A stretch of DNA of 35,886 nt. Source: Acidobacteriota bacterium. GTDB lineage: Bacteria; Acidobacteriota; Vicinamibacteria; Vicinamibacterales; JAKQTR01. A program made the translations under genes and the position numbers. Under the pieces are notes generated by a model. The model was not told where the DNA came from. It did not search any database and saw only the letters and a list, made by a program, of their open reading frames with translations. The DNA lies in the NCBI GenBank assembly GCA_029562975.1, contig JAKQTR010000016.1:1-35886 (forward strand), read 5' to 3'. Positions 1 to 7,782 of this stretch are shown here, piece by piece (the first letter of the stretch is position 1; every line of letters begins with the position of its first letter).

Positions 1-221
1 GACAGGTCCGCGACCACCCGCGTGAGCTTGCCGGTTTCGTCGCGGCGCTGCTGCAACTCCCGGGCTTCACTCGGCGGCATCTCGCCATACGTCTTCTTCC
101 AGCGGTAGCACGTCGGCTCCGAGAGGCCGACCTGGCGGCAGACATCCCCCACGGGCACCCCGCCCGTCGCTGGCTGCAACACGGCGGTGATCTGCTCGAC
201 CGAACAGCGCTGCTTCTTCAC
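1..221 (-). CDS. IS3-family transposase OrfA, N-terminal part (runs off the window)
   Basis: Reading minus from a GTG at 221 gives at least 73 residues beginning VKKQRCSVEQITAVLQ, followed by a helix-turn-helix stretch with GDVCRQVGLSEPTCYRWKK. This is the DNA-binding OrfA of IS3-type elements, which binds the terminal inverted repeats and is joined to the OrfB DDE integrase by -1 frameshifting; OrfB would lie outside the window. A strong Shine-Dalgarno (GGAGGA, about 228-233) sits 6-7 nt before the GTG and decides the start; an ATG a few bases upstream is in another frame. No stop is seen, so this part is intact. Family call is confident from the motif; the IS subgroup is not resolved. Confidence 0.85.
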   Translation of the reverse strand, partial: MKKQRCSVEQITAVLQPATGGVPVGDVCRQVGLSEPTCYRWKKTYGEMPPSEARELQQRRDETGKLTRVVADL

Positions 222-301
222 GGCACATCCTCCTGGCCGTCTGGCCGGATTGTGCCGCAAGACTCACGCTCAATGTGGACCGAATTTCCCCGGGCCCGTC
301 A
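1..301 (-). mobile_element. End of an IS3-family insertion sequence (boundary inferred)
   Basis: Upstream of the OrfA start the minus strand reads TGACGGGCCCGGGG, then AAATTCGGTCCACATTGAG, ending near 301. IS3-family ends start with TGA and often carry a C/G-rich block followed by an AATTCGGTCCA-like block, so position 301 is proposed as the left end. The other end and the target duplication lie outside the window, so the boundary is unconfirmed. The neighbouring ERCC4 gene is intact, so the element inserted between genes or beside that gene's 3' end. Confidence 0.4.
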
Positions 302-433
302 TCTCTTCTCTCTGACGGACATGCATCCCCCTTTACGCTCCTGCTCGACATCGCTCCGCCGCTGGGGATCCCCATGCTCCGAACGCGGAAGAAGGCGGAG
401 GTTGACCAGCCACGCTCGGCCTGCCGCGCTTCC

Positions 434-1078
434 CTAGATGTCACCGTCCTGGAAATGATCTCCCAGCCCCGCCCGGCGCAGCCAATGTCGCACGTAGAAC
501 TTGGTCAGGACGTGAGCCACGTATTCCTCCGCGAGTTCCGGCTCATCGATGAAAAATACGGGGATGTCCCATCGCTCCTGGATCGCAAGGTAGCTGCCAA
601 CGACGGCGTTCGGGTGTGCCAACGATTCTGTGAATGCCGCGTAACTCGATCGCATCACCCCATAGGATGCCTCGATGACGATCGCCTTTCGCCTGTACTT
701 TGCCATGCGCTGGCACCGCTCCAAGAACGACGCCCGTACGGGAGGCATCACCGAACTCACAGCGTCAGCCGGCGCCTTGCGCTCGATGGTGACCAGGTGT
801 TCCAGACCCTTGACGGAGTAGTCCCCGAGCTTCAGTCTCTTCTGCTCAATGCCATCTATCCACTTGGGGAAGCGCTCGAATCGATACCCGCACCTGCTCT
901 CGCCAGAATCGACCACCAGAACCGGCTTGGGAATACTGATGAGATGCCCCTTCCGCCGCGCGCGAATGATTCCCTTCGGCGGCGGGATATCGTGCCAGTC
1001 CTGGTGAGTCAGTTCGAGATCGCTGTCTTCCTCTGCTGAGGCAACTTGCCGAGTACGGGGCTCTCCCTTCTTGGCCAT
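434..1078 (-). CDS. ERCC4/XPF-type nuclease domain protein
   Basis: The 214-aa product carries the ERCC4 nuclease signature: VVDSGE (D57, residues 55-60), LGDYSV (D86) and IERKAPAD (E99, R100, K101), followed by a helical region with ERCQRMAKYRRKAIVIEAS. XPF/Mus81 nucleases use the GDXnERKX3D core to cut branched or flap DNA with a divalent metal. No helicase and no clear HhH2 domain is present, so this is a stand-alone catalytic domain like small ERCC4 proteins of phages and mobile elements. The ATG at 1078 has AAGGAG 5 nt upstream. It lies 133 nt from the proposed IS end and is co-directional with the MoxR pair, but 365 nt with repeats separate them. The usual VDxRE motif reads VDSGE here. 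Substrate unknown; DNA repair or mobile-element function are both possible. Confidence 0.8.
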   Translation of the reverse strand: MAKKGEPRTRQVASAEEDSDLELTHQDWHDIPPPKGIIRARRKGHLISIPKPVLVVDSGESRCGYRFERFPKWIDGIEQKRLKLGDYSVKGLEHLVTIERKAPADAVSSVMPPVRASFLERCQRMAKYRRKAIVIEASYGVMRSSYAAFTESLAHPNAVVGSYLAIQERWDIPVFFIDEPELAEEYVAHVLTKFYVRHWLRRAGLGDHFQDGDI

Positions 1079-1443
1079 GTTCGCTCCTTCCGCGCAGGCA
1101 ACCTAGTGCGGCAACAACGCGACGATGAGTATCGTGGGCGGGTAAGCTTCCCAGTCGAGCAGACAGTTCAAGAGGGCCTGCGGCGCGACTATGAGAACGC
1201 AGGCGGTCGCACGAACGCACTACGCCTCCCTTCGCCTCGCCTTCCCGTCCGGCTCGCGCACCTTCATCATCGAATACGACCTGAAGTGGCTCGCTTTCAT
1301 CGCGGCCGCCGACATCATGGCGCCGCTATCCCCGGGGCGGAAGCCCGGAGCTCCATGTGCAAGACACGGGGCTCCATCCGAGAACCGGGCAGTCCCCCCG
1401 GGGCGGAAGCCCCGTGGGTCCACCTGCAAACCTCGGGGCTCCA
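1079..1443. other. Intergenic region without a convincing gene
   Basis: These 365 nt separate the ERCC4 nuclease from the 660-aa gene. A 102-codon plus frame (1191-1499) exists, but it runs through the palindromic repeats and into the neighbouring gene, has no good ribosome binding site and resembles no family I know. The stretch holds the two palindromic repeats described separately and probably the nuclease promoter. Confidence 0.5.
1331..1378. repeat. Palindromic dispersed repeat, copy 1
   Basis: About 48 nt starting CCCGGGGCGGAAGCCCG and ending CGGGGCTCCATC. It aligns along its whole length with a second copy 66 nt downstream (1397-1445), with several substitutions and one indel. The first half forms a GC-rich hairpin with a GGAA loop, imperfect in this copy. 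The form is that of a REP-like or other small dispersed palindromic element; the number of genomic copies cannot be judged here. Confidence 0.6.
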
Positions 1444-1445
1444 TC
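1397..1445. repeat. Palindromic dispersed repeat, copy 2, at the 3' end of the 660-aa gene
   Basis: Second copy of the repeat at 1331. Its hairpin is perfect: CGGGGCGGAAGCCCCG at 1399-1414, a 6-bp stem with a GGAA tetraloop. The distal end (CGGGGCTCCATC) runs into the TGA stop of the 660-aa minus-strand gene (1446-1444), so the repeat supplies the end of that gene and may act as its transcription terminator or mRNA 3' stabiliser. No T tract follows the stem. Confidence 0.6.
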
Positions 1446-3426
1446 AGAACAGGCGAGGCGTCCCCGGGGACGGCGCGCCCAGGCCGAGGCGTGAACTGAG
1501 CGCGGCCCACTGGCTCGCCGAGAGCCGGAGCTGCCGGAACGTCCGGTTCCGCTGCAGCAGCGCCGCCGGCACGAGGCCAAGCGGCTGCCACAACAGGGTC
1601 ACCCGGTGCTCCCGGGCCAGCGCATGGATGCGCGGGCTCGGGCGATAACGGCTGTAGTAGGCAAAGGGCTTGCCCGCGCAGAACTTGAACATGGCCTCGA
1701 GCCAGCCATAGACGTGGTCCTGGCCGGGCTCGCCCTTGATGGAGAGCAGTGGCTCGATCACGTGGCCGAAGAACGTGTCGGGTCCGGGCCTGGTCTCGCC
1801 CCCGCCGGCGGGTCTGAACGTCGGCAGGTCGAGCGTCATCAGGGACCACTCGCGCCTGCGCCTCGTCACGAGCGACTCCCCTGCCTGGGACAGCACCTCC
1901 TCAGCCTCGGTTTCGCGCGACGCGCTCCCGACACGGACCGAATCTGGATCGTTCCATCCGCCCGCGGCCCGGCCGGACGGAACGTCGCTGTCCTCCTCGT
2001 CGGACCAGTCGATGGCGCCGTTGCGCACGTTCAGCAGGCCCCGCTGCTCCTCGCGCACGTAGATGTGGTCCTGATGCCAGAAGCGGATGGTGGCGCGCAC
2101 GTCCACGCCATCGGCGAGGCCGGCGGTGAACGGGAAGACACGCGCCTCGCCAGGATCCTGGATGCTCGCCCGGCGGAGCAGGTAGCCGACGAACGACTCC
2201 CACTCGGCCTCGTCTGGCGGGTAGGCACCCCAGAAGTACTTCTCGCCGCTCTTCGCGTCGGGCAGGCCTTCGTACTCCGCGCGGTGAGCGTGCCGCAGCA
2301 GCTCGTCGGGCGGCTCGAGCACGGCGATCGGGAACCGCGCCGGCCGAAGCGGCTCGAGCGCGATCCACTCGCCATTCAGACGGAACCCGGCGCGCTGGTG
2401 CTCAGCATCGACTTCCCAGGTGAGCGCCTCGAGATCGCCGGTCTGCGCGCGTTCGGTGTCTTTCATCGCCAGCGCGTACAGCCGCGACGCGTAGCCCGGC
2501 CCGATCACGGCGCTCGCGGCAAGCAGCAACTCGTCGGCCTCGGCGCGCTCGCGGACCCCGGTGCTGAACGCCAGGTTGCGGGCGTAGCGATCGACCCTCG
2601 CCACGTCCACGGGCGCATGCGACTCGGGCGCGCCATCCGCTAGGTCGGGCGGCTCCGCTGCGGCGGCGTGCAGCAGGCGCAGGGTCGCCTCGGCATCCGT
2701 GAACCCTGCGGGGTCGGCGGCAAACGCCTGGGACATCCACGGCAGGACGCCGGCCAGCCGGTAGAACGCCGGCGGGTCGAGGGCGACGCGCGTCCACTCG
2801 CGCCTGGCGACGCGGCCGACGCGCGGCGCGCGAAAGTCGCCGGCCTCGAGCCGCGCCACGAGGCGTGCCCAGTGATACATGCCGCCAATCCAGAGGACGG
2901 TGCCGTGGTGGCGCATCAGCACGGCCAGGGCCCTGGCCATGGCCGCTTCCCGCGCCAGGTCGGCGGCGCTGGGCGGCGAGTTCGCCAGGCAGGCGTCGGC
3001 CACTTCGTGAAAGGCGCGTCCAACGCGCCCGGCCAGTTCGGCGCCTGGCACATCGATGGACCCGCCATCCGGGCCGTTCGCGCCTGATCGAGTGTCGATG
3101 TCCACGAGCGCGACCTCGACGCCATGAGCCCGGGCCAGCCGCCACCCCTCTAGGATCGAGTCGCCAGGCACGAACGGCAGGATGGTCGCCTTGCCGTCCT
3201 TGCGCCGCGCGGATCGCACCTCGATGCTGGCGGCGGGCTCGGGCCAGACCGACGCGCCCCACGCCAGCTCCCCGGACAACGATGGCGGCAGCTCCAGCGC
3301 AACGACGTCCGGCACCTGCGCCGCGAACACCTCGTGGACGGCCCGGCCGAACACGGGGTCGTGGTGGCGGGACGGCACGGCCGTCAGGTTCCGGAACCGC
3401 CGCATGAGGCCGGTGCCGTCACGCAT
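1444..3426 (-). CDS. MoxR-associated protein with TIKI/TraB/EreA-like (DUF5682-like) N-terminal domain
   Basis: A 660-aa cytoplasmic protein with no signal peptide. Residues 37-50 (QVPDVVALELPPSL), 82-90 (ILPFVPGDS), 101-111 (HGVEVALVDID), 159-172 and 179-187 (WIGGMYHWA) match in order the pattern of DUF5682 and related TIKI/TraB/EreA-like proteins: a 'DxVxxExPP' strand, an 'FxPF' segment, 'GVxVxxxD', an RExxMA helix and a final 'G(A/M)xH' strand with a candidate catalytic His (H185). Residues 200-520 and the C-terminal block (570-645, KFCAGKPFAYYSRYR then LLWQPLGLVPAALL) match nothing I recognise. Its ATG lies inside the end of the MoxR gene (8-nt overlap), so the two are translationally coupled. 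DUF5682 proteins are known from MoxR-VWA gene sets; no VWA or SWIM gene is adjacent here. Activity unknown; fold assignment is by remembered motif order. Confidence 0.6.
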   Translation of the reverse strand: MRDGTGLMRRFRNLTAVPSRHHDPVFGRAVHEVFAAQVPDVVALELPPSLSGELAWGASVWPEPAASIEVRSARRKDGKATILPFVPGDSILEGWRLARAHGVEVALVDIDTRSGANGPDGGSIDVPGAELAGRVGRAFHEVADACLANSPPSAADLAREAAMARALAVLMRHHGTVLWIGGMYHWARLVARLEAGDFRAPRVGRVARREWTRVALDPPAFYRLAGVLPWMSQAFAADPAGFTDAEATLRLLHAAAAEPPDLADGAPESHAPVDVARVDRYARNLAFSTGVRERAEADELLLAASAVIGPGYASRLYALAMKDTERAQTGDLEALTWEVDAEHQRAGFRLNGEWIALEPLRPARFPIAVLEPPDELLRHAHRAEYEGLPDAKSGEKYFWGAYPPDEAEWESFVGYLLRRASIQDPGEARVFPFTAGLADGVDVRATIRFWHQDHIYVREEQRGLLNVRNGAIDWSDEEDSDVPSGRAAGGWNDPDSVRVGSASRETEAEEVLSQAGESLVTRRRREWSLMTLDLPTFRPAGGGETRPGPDTFFGHVIEPLLSIKGEPGQDHVYGWLEAMFKFCAGKPFAYYSRYRPSPRIHALAREHRVTLLWQPLGLVPAALLQRNRTFRQLRLSASQWAALSSRLGLGAPSPGTPRLF

Positions 3427-4243
3427 CGGCCTTCTCCAGCACCTGCCTCGCGGCGCACCCGAGCGGATCGTCGACGTCCGAGCGCCTCAGCTTCTCGGCG
3501 TAGAGCGCCAGCGCGAGCATGTCGCGCGTCGTGTCGTGCACGCCGCGCTCCACGCGCTGCTTGAGCAGCTCGAACACCGACGCGAGCAGCGCGGCGTCCA
3601 TCGTCGGGCACTTCTGCCGCAGGATCTGCTCCTGCAGCTCCCACGGCGGGTTCAACACGTCCACGCGCGGCTTGAGCCGGCTCTGGATGTAGCCGGGCAG
3701 CTCGTAGACGCTGGCATCCTGGTTCATGGTGACGCACAGGCGGAAGTCGGGGTGCGCGTGGATCTTCACCGAGGCGGCCGCGCTCTCGACGTACCGCCGG
3801 TCGTCCATGAGGGGCGCCAGCGAGGCCCACGCGCGCTCGGGCATCCGGTTGCCCTCGTCCAGGACGGCGATGCCGCCGCGGATCATGGCCGACACGAGGC
3901 TCGACGCGTGGTAGGAGACGCGCCGGTCGGCCGTCAGGACGGGGGTGACGATCAGGTCCTCCGGCCGCGTGTCCATCGTGCACTGGAAGATGTACGGCGG
4001 CCGGCCCAGCCGGTGCGCCACGGCGCACGCCAGCGTCGTCTTGCCGACGCCGGGCTCGCCGATGATGCGCGGCGTGAGCGGCGGCTCCTTCGGCGAGAAC
4101 CGCAGCCACGCCGCCGCCAGGCGCTGGATGCACGCGTCGAAGTCGATCCACTCCACGTCGTGGTCGTCGGGCGGCGCCAGCACCAGCTCGACGCCGGCAA
4201 TGGTCACGCTCCCCGCTCCGCCGGCCTCTCTGTCTCTCTCCAT
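3419..4243 (-). CDS. MoxR/CbbQ-type AAA+ ATPase
   Basis: A 274-aa AAA_5 (dynein-related/MoxR) ATPase. Walker A GEPGVGKT is at residues 62-69, Walker B IAVLDE at 125-130 with E130 catalytic, sensor-1 N174 in VTMNQD, and an arginine-finger region LPGYIQSRL with R189. MoxR ATPases form hexamers that remodel or activate client proteins, usually with a VWA-domain partner. The ATG at 4243 is preferred over a TTG 15 nt upstream because GGGAGGT lies just before it. The next gene starts inside this one, indicating an operon of ATPase plus client or effector. It is divergent from the AddAB operon across about 220 nt. The missing VWA neighbour is unusual. Family call is firm; client unknown. Confidence 0.88.
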   Translation of the reverse strand: MERDREAGGAGSVTIAGVELVLAPPDDHDVEWIDFDACIQRLAAAWLRFSPKEPPLTPRIIGEPGVGKTTLACAVAHRLGRPPYIFQCTMDTRPEDLIVTPVLTADRRVSYHASSLVSAMIRGGIAVLDEGNRMPERAWASLAPLMDDRRYVESAAASVKIHAHPDFRLCVTMNQDASVYELPGYIQSRLKPRVDVLNPPWELQEQILRQKCPTMDAALLASVFELLKQRVERGVHDTTRDMLALALYAEKLRRSDVDDPLGCAARQVLEKADA

Positions 4244-4462
4244 CGCACCTCCCACCAACAGACTACCGGAGTGCTGCGACAGCGCAGGTCACGGCAGAAT
4301 CTGCTCGCCCGAAGCCCGCCGCGGGGCGCAGAAACTGCCAACACCTGCACCGACGAGTTCGTGCGGACCTACGAGTGCCTCTGAGCTCGTCGCATCAGAA
4401 CCACCCTCCACGGTGCGACCCGCCCTGTCACACCGGTCCCCTATGCTGGCGCAGTGGGGACA

Positions 4463-4654
4463 ATGGCGCCCGATTCACCCGCGGTTGAGAGCGCGCAGGA
4501 CGTCATCATCCTGCCTCCGGAACACGTCCACCGGGAGTCCCGGGCGATGGTAGTCTCTGCCATACGCGAACGCGCGACGGACGCGGACAACGCCTGCGCG
4601 GAGTTCGTCGAGGACTGGCTGCCGGGGTGGGAGCGCGCATGCTCAGCCAACTAG
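4463..4654 (+). CDS. Possible small protein upstream of AddB
   Basis: A 63-codon frame from ATG 4463 (an in-frame GTG lies at 4454) encodes MAPDSPAVESAQDVIILPPE and ends in WERACSAN. It has an acidic, helical middle (ESRAMVVSAIRERATDAD) and overlaps the start of the AddB-like gene by 16 nt, which would fit translational coupling. Its own ribosome binding site is weak (GGGGA only 2 nt before the ATG). No family is recognised. It may be real, or simply the AddB leader. Confidence 0.4.
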   Translation: MAPDSPAVESAQDVIILPPEHVHRESRAMVVSAIRERATDADNACAEFVEDWLPGWERACSAN

Positions 4655-7600
4655 CCGCGGTCTGCCGGAAGGAGCCGACGCGCACGAAGTGGGTGCTCGT
4701 GCCTTCCCGGACACTGGGTCACACGCTCGGGGAACGGGCGGCCCGCGAGTCTGGCGGCTGGCTCAACGCCCGGTTCACGACGCCGGAGGACCTCGCCACC
4801 GCCACGGCCGCGCCGCACCTGGTAGAGGCGGGCATCAACCCGCTTGGCGAGGAACTCGGCGCGCCGCTCGTGATGCGCCTGCTGCGCGAACTGCCTCCCG
4901 CCACGCCGTCCTACTTCCGAAGCCTCGCCGAACACCACACGATGGGCGCGGCGCTCTGGTCCACCATCGCCGAACTGCGGCTGGCGGGACTGGGCTCGGC
5001 AGGCCTGAAGGCGGGCGCGTTCGAGAGCCCGGCGAAGCACGCGGAGCTGCAGGCGCTGCTGGCCGCCTACGAGGACTGGCTCCTCCGGGAACGCCGCGCA
5101 GACGAGGCGGCCGTCTTCCGGACGGCGCTCGAACACGTCGCCGAGTGCCCGCTCCGCGAGGACGACCTGATTCTCGAGGCGCTGGACACGCCGTGGCCTC
5201 CGCTCGTGCGCCGGTTCATCGACGCGCTTCCCGGCGAACACCTCGCGCGCCAGGCGACGGAACTCCCCGGAGTGCCGCTCCCCCGCCGTCTGTCGGCGTT
5301 CCCGCGCCACGAGCAGCGGGCCGCGTCCCCGCTGGCGCGGCTGATGGCCCCGCCCGATCCGACGGCGACGAACCTGAAGGCGAAGCCCGGGAAGGCGCAG
5401 GCCGCGAAGGCGAACCTAGCCTTCTTCCGCGCGGGAGGACCGGACGCGGAAGTCGAAGAGGTGTTCCGCCGCATCCTCCACTCCCCCGCCGGGCCGCGGC
5501 GCCTCGACGAGGTCGAGATCGCGTGCGCGTCGAGCGAGTACGCGCTGCTGCTCTGGCAGAAGGCCGAGCGCTACGGCTGGCCGGTCACGGTGGAAACGGG
5601 CTTGCCGGGCACGGTCGCGCGACCGGTTCGCGCGCTGCTGGCCTGGTGCGGCTGGATCGACAGCGGCTTCGAGGCCGGCCGCCTTCGGCGCCTGCTCGCG
5701 TCGGGCGACGTCCGCATGGATATCGAGGGCGGCCCGGGCAGCGGACAGGCAGCACGCCTGCTGCTGCGCGCGTCGCCAGCCTGGGGACGCCGGACGTACG
5801 CGCTCGCCCTGGACGCCCTCGCGGTCGCCGAGACGGAGCGGGCCGAAGATCCCGAACTGGACGATGGGGAGCGGGAGCGGCACGCGAGGCGAGCGGCCGA
5901 CGCGCAGCGGCTGCGCGACTGGATCGACGGATTGACCGGCCGCATCCCCGAGGCCGCGAACGGCCTGGTGCCGGTGCAGGCGCTCGTCTCGGCCGCGCTC
6001 GACTTCGTGGACCGGGCAGCGGCCGTGACGAACGAGCTGGACGGCCAGGCGGCGCGCGGCATCAAGGCCCGGCTCGAGGAACTGCGCCTCCTCGGCGACG
6101 TGGACTGCACGGTCCTGACGGCGCTCGACACGATCCGGGCCGCGCTCGACACGGTGCGCGTCGGCTCGGATCGGCCTCGGCCGGGCCGCCTCCACGTCTC
6201 TTCGCTGGCACGCGCCGGGCTGGCCGGCCGGCCGGTCAGCTTCATCGTCGGCCTCCAGGAGGGCGAGGTTTTTCCGGCGGCGTTCGAAGACCCGGTCTTC
6301 CTGGACGTCGAGCGCGCGCGCACGAACGAAGCGGCGGCGCACGTGGCGCTTGCCCTTTCGGCCGACCGCACCGCGGAGTTCGTTCACGGCGTCGCGGCCC
6401 GCCTGGCGGACCTGCAGGGCGCGGACGCGCCCGGCGAGCCTTCCATCTGCCTCAGCTACTCCTGCCAGGACTTGCGCGACGGGCGTCCGACCTTCGCCTC
6501 GTCTCTCATGCTGCACGCCTTCCGTCTCACGCGGCCGGGCGAGGAGGTCACCTTCAAGCACCTCCGCGAGGCGGCCGGCGAGCCGGCCTCGCAGGTGCCC
6601 GCCGCGCCGGACGCGGCGCTCGGCGACGCGGGCTGGTGGCTCTCCAGCCTGAAGCACGCGCCGAAGACGGGACTGCAGCGCGTGCACGAGGCCTTCCCGG
6701 ACAGGATGCGCGGGATGGCGGCCGAGGCAGCGCGCGCCTCGGACGTCTTCACGGAGTTCGACGGCCTGGCGCCCTCGGCGGCGCAGGTGCTCGACCCGCG
6801 CACGTCCGGCCGCCCGGTCTCGCCGACGAGCCTCGAAAAGCTGGCGGCATGCCCGTTCGCCTACTTCCTGAAGGCGGGCTTGAGACTCGACCCGATCCAG
6901 GAGGACGAGCGGGACCTCGACGCCTGGCTCGACCCGCTCACGCGCGGGTCGCTGCTGCACGAGCTGTTCGCGCAGACGATGCGGCACCTGCGCGAGGCGA
7001 AGGAGAAGCCGGGCCTGAAGCGCCACCTGGCGTGGTTGAAGGCTCGGGCCGACGCGGCGCTCGCAGCGCTCGGCGAGACGATGCCGCCGCCATCGGACGA
7101 GGTCTTCAACCGCGAGCGCGACGACATCTACCGCGACCTGGAGGTCTTCCTCGGAACGGAGGAGCTGGCGGCGAAGGAGGACGGCATCACGCCGGTCGGC
7201 TTCGAAGTGGGATTCGCGGGCTACGGCCAGGCGGGCGACGAGCCGCTCGGCCAGGCAGAACCGGTGGCGATCCGCCTGCCGGGCGCCCGGTTCCCGCTCA
7301 ACGGGCGCATCGACCGCATCGATCGCCTGCGCGACGGCAGCTACCAGGTGGTGGACTACAAGACGGGCACGCTCTACTGGGCGGGGTACTCCGGCGTGTT
7401 CAGGCACGGGCGGCTCCTGCAGCACGCCCTGTACGCGGTGGCCGCCGAATCGCTGCTGCGGGCGAAGCAGGATCCGTCGGCGAAGGTGACGTCGGGCCGG
7501 TACCGCTTCCCGACGGTGAAAGGCGCCGGCCGGTCGAAGGTGATCCCTCGCCCGCCGGACCGCGACCTCGGGCGCGTGGTCGCGGCCGTCCTCGACATTG

Positions 7601-7782
7601 CCGCGGCCGGCGCGTTCATGGCCAGGACCGAGGCGAAGGACAAGAAGGCGTGCGAGTACTGCGACTTCGCCGGCACGTGCGAGGGCGCGCCGGTCGTCGC
7701 GCGGGCGGCGGCCAAGCTCGACAACCCGGCGAACGAGGCGCTCGAGCCCTGGCGCCGCCTCCAGGGGGAAGAGAATGCATAA
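4639..7782 (+). CDS. addB: AddB-like subunit of ATP-dependent exonuclease/helicase (PD-(D/E)XK, Fe-S)
   Basis: The 1047-aa product is the AddB-type partner of the following helicase. The C-terminus carries a RecB-like nuclease: GRIDRIDRL (D892), then VVDYKTG (D906, K908), with downstream Q/Y-containing helix LLQHALYAVA. Four cysteines, C738 (AACPFAYFL) and C1005, C1008, C1014 (CEYCDFAGTC), match the Fe-S staple of AddB nuclease domains. The N-terminus (KWVLVPSRTLGHTLGERAA) has no Walker A, so the SF1-like fold is probably non-catalytic and used for Chi scanning or scaffolding. The ATG at 4639 has GGGAG 5-6 nt upstream. AddAB resects double-strand breaks to load RecA. The AddA gene starts within its last codons (8-nt overlap). 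Confidence 0.85.
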   Translation: MLSQLAAVCRKEPTRTKWVLVPSRTLGHTLGERAARESGGWLNARFTTPEDLATATAAPHLVEAGINPLGEELGAPLVMRLLRELPPATPSYFRSLAEHHTMGAALWSTIAELRLAGLGSAGLKAGAFESPAKHAELQALLAAYEDWLLRERRADEAAVFRTALEHVAECPLREDDLILEALDTPWPPLVRRFIDALPGEHLARQATELPGVPLPRRLSAFPRHEQRAASPLARLMAPPDPTATNLKAKPGKAQAAKANLAFFRAGGPDAEVEEVFRRILHSPAGPRRLDEVEIACASSEYALLLWQKAERYGWPVTVETGLPGTVARPVRALLAWCGWIDSGFEAGRLRRLLASGDVRMDIEGGPGSGQAARLLLRASPAWGRRTYALALDALAVAETERAEDPELDDGERERHARRAADAQRLRDWIDGLTGRIPEAANGLVPVQALVSAALDFVDRAAAVTNELDGQAARGIKARLEELRLLGDVDCTVLTALDTIRAALDTVRVGSDRPRPGRLHVSSLARAGLAGRPVSFIVGLQEGEVFPAAFEDPVFLDVERARTNEAAAHVALALSADRTAEFVHGVAARLADLQGADAPGEPSICLSYSCQDLRDGRPTFASSLMLHAFRLTRPGEEVTFKHLREAAGEPASQVPAAPDAALGDAGWWLSSLKHAPKTGLQRVHEAFPDRMRGMAAEAARASDVFTEFDGLAPSAAQVLDPRTSGRPVSPTSLEKLAACPFAYFLKAGLRLDPIQEDERDLDAWLDPLTRGSLLHELFAQTMRHLREAKEKPGLKRHLAWLKARADAALAALGETMPPPSDEVFNRERDDIYRDLEVFLGTEELAAKEDGITPVGFEVGFAGYGQAGDEPLGQAEPVAIRLPGARFPLNGRIDRIDRLRDGSYQVVDYKTGTLYWAGYSGVFRHGRLLQHALYAVAAESLLRAKQDPSAKVTSGRYRFPTVKGAGRSKVIPRPPDRDLGRVVAAVLDIAAAGAFMARTEAKDKKACEYCDFAGTCEGAPVVARAAAKLDNPANEALEPWRRLQGEENA

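Noticed and set aside
1191-1499. 102-codon plus-strand frame running through the palindromic repeats
   Set aside because: Weak start, repetitive PGxKPxG-type sequence from the repeats and overlap with the 660-aa gene; no family recognised.
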